Positions 6,428-11,877 of a stretch of DNA of 11,877 nucleotides are shown one piece after another. The stretch's first letter is position 1. Each line of letters starts with the position of its first letter. Made by a program: the position numbers and the translations under genes. The notes below the pieces were generated by a model. The model was given only the letters and a program-made list of their open reading frames with translations. It searched no databases and was not told the origin of the DNA. Source of the stretch: GCA-003244245 sp036521655 (lineage in GTDB: Bacteria > Actinomycetota > Actinomycetes > Mycobacteriales > Pseudonocardiaceae); assembly GCA_036521655.1 (NCBI GenBank), contig DATDHI010000124.1, positions 1 through 11,877 of the forward strand. Direction: 5' to 3'.

Positions 6428-7243
6428 GTGACCAGTCAACTACAGCAGCCTGACATCGAGAATGTTGTGCGCGAGTTCCGGCAGCGGCTGTTCCAAACTC
6501 ACCTGCCGCGGGTCAAGGCCGCGGCGGCGATTGGGGCGCAGCCGGCGTTGACGACCCGGACCAGCGAGGCTGAGCTGAGCAACGCTGATCGACAGACGTT
6601 TATCGGCGCTTACCGCCAGTTGATCAACACCGGTTTCATCAGCGAATGCGTGAGCATCCACGCGGACATGTCGCACATGATGCATGGCTCGATGGGCCGG
6701 GTGGGCGCGCAACGGTTCCTACCCTGGCACCGGGTGTTCCTCTACCTGTTTGAGCAGCATCTCCAGGCCCTGCAGCCGGGCATGGGAGTCCCCTACTGGG
6801 ACTGGTCCAGTGATGCTCAGGTACCGGACTGGCTGGTGGACTACACGCCGACCGTCTTAGGCGCAAACGGTAATCCGATCACGGTGTTCCGCACCAGCGG
6901 CGATCCCCTCGCCCCGAACCTGCCCAGCTCGGAGGACGTCAAAGCGACCCTGGCCGATACCGACTTCACCATGTTCGAATCTGACCTGGAAATCAGCCTC
7001 CACAACACTGTCCATGTCTGGGTGGGCGGCCCGATGCAGGATCTCACTACCGCGCCCGCCGATCCGCTGTTCTGGCTGCACCACGCCAACGTCGATCGCA
7101 TATGGGAGTCCTGGCGAAGTCACAACCCGGGTCGTAACCCGACCCTGGACGGGACCGACGCGGTCCTCGATCCGTGGTCGGACACTGAGCCCAAGACCCG
7201 CGATCTGGTCAACTACCACTACCGCTATGACCTGCTGCCCTAA
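6428..7243 (+). CDS. Tyrosinase (type-3 copper polyphenol oxidase)
   Basis: Tyrosinases use a dinuclear copper centre to hydroxylate phenols and oxidise catechols to quinones. The 271-residue product starts at GTG 6428 behind AGGAG. The CuA region is at residues 78-111: His78, His83 and His86 (IHADMSHMMHGSMG) and RFLPWHRVFLYLFEQH with His101. The CuB region has LHNTVHVWVGG (His192, His196) and DPLFWLHHANVDRIW (His218/219). PYWDW (122-126) is the usual buried core. No Tat or Sec signal peptide and no His-rich MelC1-type copper chaperone gene is seen, so the enzyme is probably cytoplasmic or matured differently from Streptomyces MelC2. It lacks the C-terminal shielding domain of plant and fungal enzymes. 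Two small genes follow closely and probably share its transcript. Confidence 0.92.
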   Translation: MTSQLQQPDIENVVREFRQRLFQTHLPRVKAAAAIGAQPALTTRTSEAELSNADRQTFIGAYRQLINTGFISECVSIHADMSHMMHGSMGRVGAQRFLPWHRVFLYLFEQHLQALQPGMGVPYWDWSSDAQVPDWLVDYTPTVLGANGNPITVFRTSGDPLAPNLPSSEDVKATLADTDFTMFESDLEISLHNTVHVWVGGPMQDLTTAPADPLFWLHHANVDRIWESWRSHNPGRNPTLDGTDAVLDPWSDTEPKTRDLVNYHYRYDLLP

Positions 7244-7279
7244 GACCACTGATTGCAATCTGAAGAACGGAGAACTCCC

Positions 7280-7705
7280 ATGACCACCGCTCAAGTAGAA
7301 ACCGCTTACGCGCCGCATTCGGTCACGACCCCGAACCTTTACCTGCTTCGCGGACCACAGCTACACATCATGTACTCGACGACGAGCTTTGACGGAAAAC
7401 CGCGTTTCGGCTACCAAGACGTCTCGCAGGCCCTGACCTTCCAAGGTGATCAGATCCGGACCGTCACCACCGAAATCGGCATGCTGGTGACTGTCACCCT
7501 CGTCACGACCGTCGACCGCGGAAGCACCACCTTCACGTTGATTGTGCCGACGGTGAACCTGCCTTCCTCGAACGAGGCCCCCATTGACACGGACGGGATC
7601 ACCACGATCTGCCGCTTCTCGATCGTGCCGGCATTCGACCAGGCCCAGAGCGAGCTCTACACGATCACTCCGCTCACCGGCACCGCCAGCCTCGTCGCCT
7701 TCTGA
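7280..7705 (+). CDS. Tyrosinase-linked small beta-rich protein A (unknown function, 141 aa)
   Basis: I recognise no family. ATG 7280 follows the tyrosinase stop by 36 bases with GGAGAA before it. The protein has no signal peptide, no membrane segment and no cysteine except one near residue 112 (TICRF). It is dominated by alternating beta-strand patterns: LTFQGDQIRTVTTEIGMLVT, VTLVTTVDRGSTTFTLIVPT and a C-terminal SELYTITPLTGTASLVAF. The protein encoded just downstream repeats the same order of motifs (F-G-Q-----------G---TVTL----D-G----T--VP), so the two are probably paralogues. Cotranscription with a tyrosinase that has no visible caddie or shielding domain suggests a role in its copper loading, inhibition or assembly, but this is inference from position. 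Confidence 0.8.
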   Translation: MTTAQVETAYAPHSVTTPNLYLLRGPQLHIMYSTTSFDGKPRFGYQDVSQALTFQGDQIRTVTTEIGMLVTVTLVTTVDRGSTTFTLIVPTVNLPSSNEAPIDTDGITTICRFSIVPAFDQAQSELYTITPLTGTASLVAF

Positions 7706-7751
7706 TTCCTGCCCCCCAAGCTTTCAGTGTGCCTAGCATAGGAGAAAAGAC

Positions 7752-8195
7752 ATGACAACCACCAACGAGCCTGTTGTCAGCCCGACAGGTGAGGATCTGG
7801 GTGCTAACGAGTTCACCTTCAGCGGTGACAGAACGTCCATCACGTTCTTCCCCAGTACACCAGGGCCGATCGTCATCGGTCACGAGGGCGGAGAGCTGCG
7901 CTACCAGGGACCTGAAGGGACGTTCACGTTCTTCGGTCAACAGCTCAACCGAGTGGACAGCCCGTTGGGCACCATGCTCACCGTCACTCTCCGACCGGAC
8001 TTCGACACTGGTGCGATCAAGATCACTGTCCTGGTGCCCAGGGCCTTTGGCGTCACACGACGGTCCCCGGTCACCTTCGCCACCGTAGCGATCAAAACAA
8101 CCAGCCGCGGTTTCGTCACCGGCCCGGGAATCGGACTGACCTACACCGTGATCCCTCTCCTCGGACACGCCAACAACGTCATCCTTCCCCTCTAA
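7752..8195 (+). CDS. Tyrosinase-linked small beta-rich protein B (unknown function, 147 aa)
   Basis: No family is recognised. ATG 7752 is preceded by AGGAG with about eight bases spacing; the gap from gene A is 46 bases. The N-terminal 20 residues are Thr/Asn/Glu-rich and probably flexible. The remainder is beta-rich: FTFSGDRTSITFFPSTPGPI, ELRYQGPEGTFTFFGQQLNR, PLGTMLTVTLRPDFDTGAIK, ITVLVPRAFGV and LTYTVIPLLGHANNVILPL. The block from FFGQQ through TVTL, D-G and VLVP to YTVIPL-G-A aligns without difficulty to protein A, suggesting duplication followed by divergence. There are no cysteines, and only two histidines (HEGG and GHANN), so a direct copper-chaperone role is not obvious. It ends TAA TAG; a hairpin region separates it from the convergent YihY gene. 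Confidence 0.8.
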   Translation: MTTTNEPVVSPTGEDLGANEFTFSGDRTSITFFPSTPGPIVIGHEGGELRYQGPEGTFTFFGQQLNRVDSPLGTMLTVTLRPDFDTGAIKITVLVPRAFGVTRRSPVTFATVAIKTTSRGFVTGPGIGLTYTVIPLLGHANNVILPL

Positions 8196-8237
8196 TAGGA
8201 GGCGGCAGACAACAAATCCCAGCCAAAAGCAGCTGGT

Positions 8238-8265
8238 CGGGCTAGCCTGCCCGCGCACGCGTGCG
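8238..8265. terminator. Hairpins between convergent genes
   Basis: CGGGC (8238-8242) pairs with GCCCG (8249-8253) around a 6-base loop, followed directly by the perfect palindrome CGCACGCGTGCG (8254-8265). CCAGC/GCTGG (about 8219-8236) is a third small stem. They lie between convergent stops at 8195 and 8272, where a bidirectional terminator is expected. There is no T-run. Confidence 0.35.
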
Positions 8266-8271
8266 AGCAAA

Positions 8272-9234
8272 TCAACCGCCGCGATTTCCCGGCATGCTGT
8301 CAGCGACCACCGCCCCGCGCTGTCCCATTGGCTCTGGCTTTCCGGCAGTGCTGTCGCGCGCGGTCTGGAGTTCAGCCTCGGCGTTGATCTCCGCCCCGAG
8401 TAGGACGACGTAGCAAGTCAGGAACAGCCACAGCAGGAGCACGACCACGCCGGCCAGCGCGCCGTAGGTCTTGTTGTAATTGCCGAAGAAGTTGACGTAG
8501 AGGCTGAACCCCACGGTGCCGAGCAACCACAGCAGCGCCGCGACCACACTGCCCACGCTGACCCAGCGGAACTTCGGTGAGTTCCGATCCGGAGCCACCC
8601 GGTAGAGCACCGCCAGCCCGACGACGATCAGGACGATGAGCAACGTCCACCGCGCTACTTGTGCGAGCACCGTGCCGAGGGGACCCAGCGGCACTGCGTG
8701 CAACACCACGGGGACGATCGCAATCAGGGCCAGAGTCAGGACCAGGAACACGCCCGTACCCAGAGTAAGCAGCAGCGCCACCGCGCGGAGTTTCAGGAAG
8801 CCCCGCGTTTCCTTCTCCTCATAGGCGACATTCACCGCCGTCATGAGACTCGACGTCCCACTTGACGCGCTCCACAGCGCCACCAGCAGCGAGACCACCA
8901 GCCCAACGGTCAGCGCCCCACCGCTGCTGCGGGTGATGGCGGCCGACTGCTCGGAGATCAGCTGTTGGGCGGCCTGCGGCAGTGCCACCGTGAAGCTCTG
9001 CACCTGCTGGGTGATCTGCCCGGCATCGGCCACCAGCCCGACCAGGGTCACCAGTGCGATCAGCGCCGGGAATAGGGCGAGAAATCCGAAGAAAGCCACT
9101 CCCGCGGCCAGCAGCGGAACGTTGCCTTCCTGGCTCGCGCGGATCGCGCGTCCCAGCACCTGCCGCCACCCGCGTGCCGGGATCTGCGCCGGCGAGTCCG
9201 CCTGGCTGCCCACCTCGGTTGTCGTCACGCTCAC
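8272..9234 (-). CDS. YihY/BrkB-family inner membrane protein
   Basis: The 320-residue product has six predicted membrane helices at about residues 40-69, 106-124, 150-178, 196-212, 226-248 and 258-282. The hallmark segment NKTYGALAGVVVLLLWLFLT is followed by LGAEINAEAEL, as in YihY/BrkB proteins. The LLAAGVAFFGFLALFPAL start of the first helix is also typical. The family was once linked to RNase BN by mistake; its true function is not established, with transport or envelope roles suggested. The N-terminal 20 and C-terminal 35 residues are polar, common in actinobacterial members. GTG 9232-9234 is chosen because GGGAGG lies just before it. The gene appears intact and converges with the tyrosinase cassette. 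Confidence 0.92.
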   Translation of the reverse strand: MSVTTTEVGSQADSPAQIPARGWRQVLGRAIRASQEGNVPLLAAGVAFFGFLALFPALIALVTLVGLVADAGQITQQVQSFTVALPQAAQQLISEQSAAITRSSGGALTVGLVVSLLVALWSASSGTSSLMTAVNVAYEEKETRGFLKLRAVALLLTLGTGVFLVLTLALIAIVPVVLHAVPLGPLGTVLAQVARWTLLIVLIVVGLAVLYRVAPDRNSPKFRWVSVGSVVAALLWLLGTVGFSLYVNFFGNYNKTYGALAGVVVLLLWLFLTCYVVLLGAEINAEAELQTARDSTAGKPEPMGQRGAVVADSMPGNRGG

Positions 9235-9333
9235 AGATCCTCCCGGAGTCGGTCCCTCACGTACCGAGCGAGTACCCCCTCGGCGTCCGGTAAACCAGCG
9301 GCGAGATCTTGGGCGGCAGCGGGCCCGCCTGAA

Positions 9334-9615
9334 CTAGGCGATTACCGCGCCGAGCCGATCTGCGCGGCGGCTGCCGACACGAGTAAGCAAGCCTGCCGCC
9401 GGGTATGTCACGGTGTTCTTCAACGGAGGCGACGCCTTCCACCAGGACAGTGTGACTGTCCGTTCCCAAGGCTGCGCGGTGGTTATCGTGGCGTCCAGCG
9501 TGAGCACCACCCGCCGCACTACCCGGCCATCGACCAGATCCGCCTCCTGCCACAAGATGATCGTGCGGTTATGGCCCTCGGTGTCCTGACCGGTGAGGGC
9601 GGAAACCGTCGCCGA
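9334..9615 (-). pseudogene. Unidentified protein remnant
   Basis: An open minus-strand frame begins after TGA 9616-9618 and has no start until TTG 9553-9555. Its middle reads like real protein: GQDTEGHNRTIILWQEADLV, then DGRVVRRVVLTLDATITTAQ and PWERTVTLSWWKASPPL, with beta-strand alternation. The tail (LTRVGSRRADRLGAVIA) looks random. I do not recognise the family. The lack of a start with a ribosome binding site and the abrupt change of character suggest a scrap of a larger gene. The remaining bases between YihY and the XRE gene show nothing else. Confidence 0.3.
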
Positions 9616-9661
9616 TCAACCCTTGGCGGCTGTCCACGGTCATGGACATCACCCTGACGGG

Positions 9662-10855
9662 CTACACAGGCAGACCCGCCCGGTACGCCATTGCCCGTAG
9701 CTCCCGGCCCACCGCATCCCGCCGGGACCGGGCCAATAGCGTGGCGAGGGCGTCCCGGACGAATGGATTACGGCGCACCCGCTCCGGGAACAACAACTCA
9801 GCCGTCCGCAGGGCCCTCACGGCATCGTCGTGGCGCCCCCGCATCCGGGCGAGTGCCTGGCCGTACTCCATCCAGTACCCCGCCTTGCGAGCGACGATCG
9901 AGATCTCGTGCGGGTGCACACCTTGCCCGATGTTCACCGCACGGTCCGGCTCACCGGCTTCCAGCGCGAGCATCATTCGCCGCACCCCGACTTCCGCCGG
10001 TCCGACGACGTAGCCGAGCCGATCATCGCCCGCACCGAACCGCTGGGCAAGCTCGCTCGCGGTGTCCATCGGCGCGTCCACCTCACCCGAACGCTTATCC
10101 ACCGCTGCAACTAACGCCTGCGTCATGGAGAGCCCACACATCACACCGGCCGTTGCTGACGTCGTCGCAGGCAGCGTGACGGCATCCAACTCCGCTTGAG
10201 CCAAGTCGAGCATGCGACCAGTCAGCAACGCGACGGTGGTACCCCACGCGGCCACCGCCAGAGTGACCCGATCACCGTGTTCACGGGCCGCGTCCCGTGC
10301 CAAACCCGCCGCTTGCAGCCGCAGCTCCGGCGCGCCCGCATCGTGCAGCCAGTGAGCGACCGTGTCGACATGCAACAACGTGGCCAGCGGCAGCAGTTCT
10401 CCCACGTCCCGACCAGCGGCGATGCTGGCATGCACGTCACTGACCAGGGCCGGTAAGCGGATACTGACAGCAGCGAAACGGCCTCGTCGCCGCGCTTGCT
10501 GTACGTAGGCGATCCTGTCGCGCAACACGTTAACGGAGAGCACCCGCCCGCCGTTAAGGTGGCCTAGTTCCACCGCTGTCAGCGCGCGGTGCACTACCTC
10601 TACGGCACTATCTCTGTTCCTGCTGCCCGGCGGCTCTTCCTGCGTCCTGATCAGCTCGGAGGGTGCCACCTGGAGCGCGTCAGCCAGCGCGATGGTCTCC
10701 GAGCGGCTATCCAGCGCAACTTCGCCACGCTCGATCTGCGACAGGCGGGACTTGCTCATCCCGGCCAGCCCAGCGACCACCCGCAACGACTTATCCCGCG
10801 CGTTGCGGATCTGGCGCAGTCGCGCGCCGATCATGCGCGCGTCCTCGATGCCCAC
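9662..10855 (-). CDS. XRE-family regulator with long helical C-terminal domain
   Basis: The N-terminal domain is a Cro/XRE helix-turn-helix: IGARLRQIRNARDKSLRVVA, GLAGMSKSRLSQIERGEVAL and IALADALQVAPSELI. The remaining roughly 320 residues are Ala/Leu/Arg-rich helices in repeated pairs (for example LARDAAREHGDRVTLAVAAW, then AVRALRTAELLFPERVRRNP), consistent with a TPR-like superhelix that could bind a peptide or another ligand. GTG 10853-10855 is chosen (397 aa): AGGAGAGG (10873-10866) lies ten bases before it. A GTG at 10874-10876 would place this site inside the gene, and ATG 10832-10834 is also possible. A 20-bp-stem hairpin lies eight bases upstream of the ribosome binding site, with a small peptide gene beyond it. 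HTH plus helical-repeat architecture recalls RRNPP quorum sensors, but this comparison is inferred. Confidence 0.85.
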   Translation of the reverse strand: MGIEDARMIGARLRQIRNARDKSLRVVAGLAGMSKSRLSQIERGEVALDSRSETIALADALQVAPSELIRTQEEPPGSRNRDSAVEVVHRALTAVELGHLNGGRVLSVNVLRDRIAYVQQARRRGRFAAVSIRLPALVSDVHASIAAGRDVGELLPLATLLHVDTVAHWLHDAGAPELRLQAAGLARDAAREHGDRVTLAVAAWGTTVALLTGRMLDLAQAELDAVTLPATTSATAGVMCGLSMTQALVAAVDKRSGEVDAPMDTASELAQRFGAGDDRLGYVVGPAEVGVRRMMLALEAGEPDRAVNIGQGVHPHEISIVARKAGYWMEYGQALARMRGRHDDAVRALRTAELLFPERVRRNPFVRDALATLLARSRRDAVGRELRAMAYRAGLPV

Positions 10856-10880
10856 CAGGACAGAACCTCTCCTCACCGGC

Positions 10881-10924
10881 CCCCACCGATGCCCCGGGGC
10901 CGTCGCCCGGGGGCATCGGTGGGG
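10881..10924 (-). terminator. Very strong hairpin (terminator or attenuator) before the XRE gene
   Basis: CCCCACCGATGCCCC (10881-10895) is perfectly complementary to 10910-10924. After one G-G mismatch the stem continues four more pairs (10897-10900 with 10905-10908), closing on a CGTC tetraloop. The result is a 20-position stem with one mismatch in 44 bases. It begins 13 bases after the stop of the small peptide frame and ends just before the XRE ribosome binding site. No T-run follows in either direction. It could end the peptide transcript, attenuate read-through into the regulator, or be bound by a protein. Confidence 0.6.
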
Positions 10925-10937
10925 AGGTCAGCACAGG

Positions 10938-11009
10938 CTACGCCGCGCTCTTCGCCGCTGGCACGAACCGTCCCGGCCAGTACTCGATGGCAGTCGTCTC
11001 GGTGCTCAC
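10938..11009 (-). CDS. Candidate 23-aa peptide gene upstream of the XRE regulator
   Basis: GTG 11007-11009 opens a 23-codon frame ending TAG at 10938. GAGGAG (11025-11020) lies ten bases before it, the same spacing as at the XRE gene. An in-frame TGA two codons upstream fixes the start. The peptide begins MSTETTAIE and contains the core YWPGRFVPAAKSAA: acidic first, then aromatic and basic, with an Ala-rich tail. It has no obvious secretion signal. Its position before a helical-repeat XRE regulator makes a signalling or regulatory peptide possible; a leader peptide acting with the following hairpin is another. So short a frame could be chance. Confidence 0.4.
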   Translation of the reverse strand: MSTETTAIEYWPGRFVPAAKSAA

Positions 11010-11128
11010 TGCTCAGAGTCTCCTCTGCAGCCGTAATGATCAGCAGCGCGCATCACGCACTCGCCCGTGTGGTCGCAGCACGCACTGCTGGCTGGTTCGC
11101 CACTGCGCGGCAGGCGGTGTCCATCACT

Positions 11129-11230
11129 TCAGCGAGGGGAGTTCGCGGCGGCGAGCGTGACGTCCTTCGTCAGGGGCCCGTAGAGGTCTCCGGTGATCCC
11201 CGAGGTGGCGTGCCGCAGCGTTTTGGACAC
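11129..11230 (-). pseudogene. C-terminal remnant of a tyrosine recombinase
   Basis: The frame from GTG 11228-11230 reads VSKTLRHATSGITGDLYGPL and continues TKDVTLAAANSPR to a stop. The pattern VSKTLRH-----T---YGHL---V---A is the last conserved block of actinobacterial phage-type integrases; its Tyr is the nucleophile in intact enzymes. All upstream catalytic residues are missing. It lies between the PIN-like gene and the small peptide gene, on the strand opposite to the N-terminal integrase remnant at 2130-2391. Confidence 0.5.
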
Positions 11231-11245
11231 CGGCCGTCCTCCTCG

Positions 11246-11596
11246 CTACACCCGGTAGCCCAGCAATCCTGCTTTTTGGCCGGACAAGCTTAACCACCAA
11301 GGGCCAGACGGGTCCGAGACGATCTGGTTCTCGATCTCGGTCCAGTGCCGGGCCAGGGTGGTCATCATTCGCCAGCTGGTCATGTTGCCGGACCTTCCGG
11401 CGAGCCGACGATGCGAGCCTTGGCTTCGACCGCAGCGCGCGCCTCGACAGGATTGGACCGGATCTTGTGGTTCTTGGTGATCGCCACCCATCCGTGACGC
11501 CGTCCTGGGGATCCAGTCGATGTCCAGCACACCGCGAGGCAACTCTTCGGCGACCGGCTCGATCCCGCAGGTCACCGCATCGGGCCGAGCCCACAT
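11246..11596 (-). pseudogene. PIN-like toxin partner of DUF433, core scrambled by compensating frameshifts
   Basis: One frame stays open from ATG 11594-11596 to TAG 11246 (116 aa), but only its two ends look conserved. Residues 1-30 include VAEELPRGVLDIDWIP and the last 45 include TTLARHWTEIENQIVSDPSG. Between them the 116-aa frame is non-protein-like, while the +1 frame reads GWVAITKNHKIRSNPVEA, the usual core of PIN-like (DUF5615/PIN_10-type) proteins, D--WI------GW---TKD--IR. So one single-base shift near 11505 and a reverse shift near 11395 bracket the core. Even in the corrected frame the expected TKD acid is Asn (TKN). The N-terminal FLD strand is also absent. The start overlaps the DUF433 stop (TGATG), the coupled arrangement usual for this pair. 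The toxin is almost certainly inactive. Confidence 0.55.
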
Positions 11597-11742
11597 CAGC
11601 GCGCCTGGTAGGACACAGCCTGCTCGACCTCTGCGAGTGTGAGCCCGTAGGTGTCGGCGACGAACTGCATCGGTTCGCCGGCGGTCACCAGCTCGGTGAG
11701 GGTTTCGGTGCGGATGCCGTTTACCGTCGGCTGTCCCGCAGG
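11596..11742 (-). pseudogene. DUF433 antitoxin-like gene, 3' exon interrupted by a group II intron
   Basis: The last 48 codons of a DUF433 gene are present: QPTVNGIRTETLTELVTAGE, then PMQFVADTYGLTLAEVEQAV and SYQAR before TGA. This is the DUF433 pattern G-R-----L-E---AGE----VADDYGL---EVE-A--Y, a winged-helix-like domain found in antitoxins of PIN-like toxins. Upstream the open frame continues as far as 11799, but those codons lie within the domain VI hairpin of a group II intron (11746-11793), so they are not part of the original gene. The 5' exon would lie beyond the right edge. If the intron still splices, the full antitoxin could be restored in mRNA. Confidence 0.6.
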
Positions 11743-11877
11743 GTAGGCTACGCGGCGAGGTTCCTGGTGTTCCAGGTCCTTTTCCGCGTAGCCCCCCACC
11801 GAACCGGACGTGCCCCTTTCAAGGCATCCGGCTCTCCAGTGACTACTCCGTGAGTTACGCGGCGTGCTGTCCGGGGT
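11743..11877 (-). mobile_element. Group II intron, 3' end (domains V and VI)
   Basis: The minus strand shows the 3' end of a bacterial group II intron. Domain V is at 11834-11801. Domain VI is a hairpin whose outer arms GGCTACGCGG (11793-11784) and CCGCGTAGCC (11755-11746) pair perfectly over 10 bp, with an inner CCTGG/CCAGG stem. The intron probably ends TAC at 11743, fitting the conserved 3' AY. I see no clearly bulged branch-point A near the end, so splicing may be hydrolytic or the structure slightly different from my pairing. The stretch 11835-11877 would be the end of domain IV; the reverse transcriptase/maturase gene, if present, lies off the right edge. Confidence 0.75.
11801..11834 (-). 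ncRNA. Group II intron domain V (catalytic hairpin)
   Basis: This is exactly 34 nt, the canonical domain V length. GAGCCGGA pairs with TCCGGTTC (one G-U), a two-base CG bulge follows on the 3' side, then TGCCTT pairs with GGGGCA (two G-U pairs) and closes on a GAAA tetraloop. The AGC catalytic triad is at positions 2-4. Length, bulge, tetraloop and triad all match. Confidence 0.85.

Noticed and set aside
9257..9553. 98-aa minus-strand open frame
   Set aside because: Gly/Arg/Ala-rich shadow of the frame at 9334-9615, which looks more protein-like.
11124..11594. 156-aa minus-strand open frame
   Set aside because: Arg-rich shadow; the PIN-like and integrase motifs lie in the other two frames.
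11743..11799. N-terminal codons of the DUF433 frame (reading EKDLEHQEPRRVAY)
   Set aside because: These bases form the domain VI hairpin of a group II intron, so the codons are incidental.

Overview
The DNA is GC-rich, with GTG/TTG starts, Shine-Dalgarno sites of the GGAGG type and several probably leaderless genes. The encoded families (YihY with a polar tail, large XRE regulators, MarR/VOC/methyltransferase cassettes) fit a high-GC Gram-positive actinomycete, perhaps Pseudonocardiaceae-like. No rRNA, tRNA or CRISPR array is visible. All assignments come from reading the sequence; no database search was run.

Layout. Positions 1-1456 hold the possible start of an IS4-type transposase at the left edge, a small orphan protein with a good leaderless promoter, and a MarR gene with its middle deleted. 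Positions 1457-2007 carry an apparently intact RelE/Phd-YefM toxin-antitoxin pair on the minus strand. From 2130 to 3104 there are three remnants on the plus strand: the N-terminus of a tyrosine integrase, a sensor kinase cut just before its phospho-acceptor histidine, and a MarR winged helix without its dimerisation helices. Positions 3096-4191 hold a minus-strand methyltransferase-VOC operon behind a promoter with a MerR-like 19-bp spacer. Positions 4324-5839 hold a MarR regulator diverging from an FAD monooxygenase. A perfect 14-bp palindrome lies between them. The monooxygenase is broken four ways: a stop at codon 2, two single-base insertions and an internal deletion. A scrap of an amino-acid ABC binding protein lies at 5899-6058.

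Positions 6428-8195 are the best-preserved cassette: a 271-residue type-3 copper tyrosinase followed by two small beta-rich proteins (141 and 147 aa) that look like paralogues of each other and belong to no family I recognise. A convergent YihY/BrkB membrane protein follows (8272-9234), then an unidentified gene scrap.

The right end is the most unusual part. A roughly 400-residue XRE regulator with a long helical C-terminus is preceded, on the same strand, by a 20-bp-stem hairpin and a possible 23-codon peptide gene, an arrangement reminiscent of peptide-sensing regulators. Beyond that lie an integrase C-terminal scrap and a DUF433/PIN-like toxin-antitoxin pair on the minus strand. The PIN-like gene appears to have had its core scrambled by two opposite frameshifts while staying open overall. 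The DUF433 gene is interrupted at its 5' side by the 3' end of a group II intron, whose 34-nt domain V and domain VI hairpin can be read directly. The intron body continues off the right edge.

Taken together this is an accessory region with many decayed genes and mobile-element scars, in which a few units (RelE/Phd, methyltransferase-VOC, the MarR regulator, the tyrosinase cassette, YihY, XRE) remain intact.
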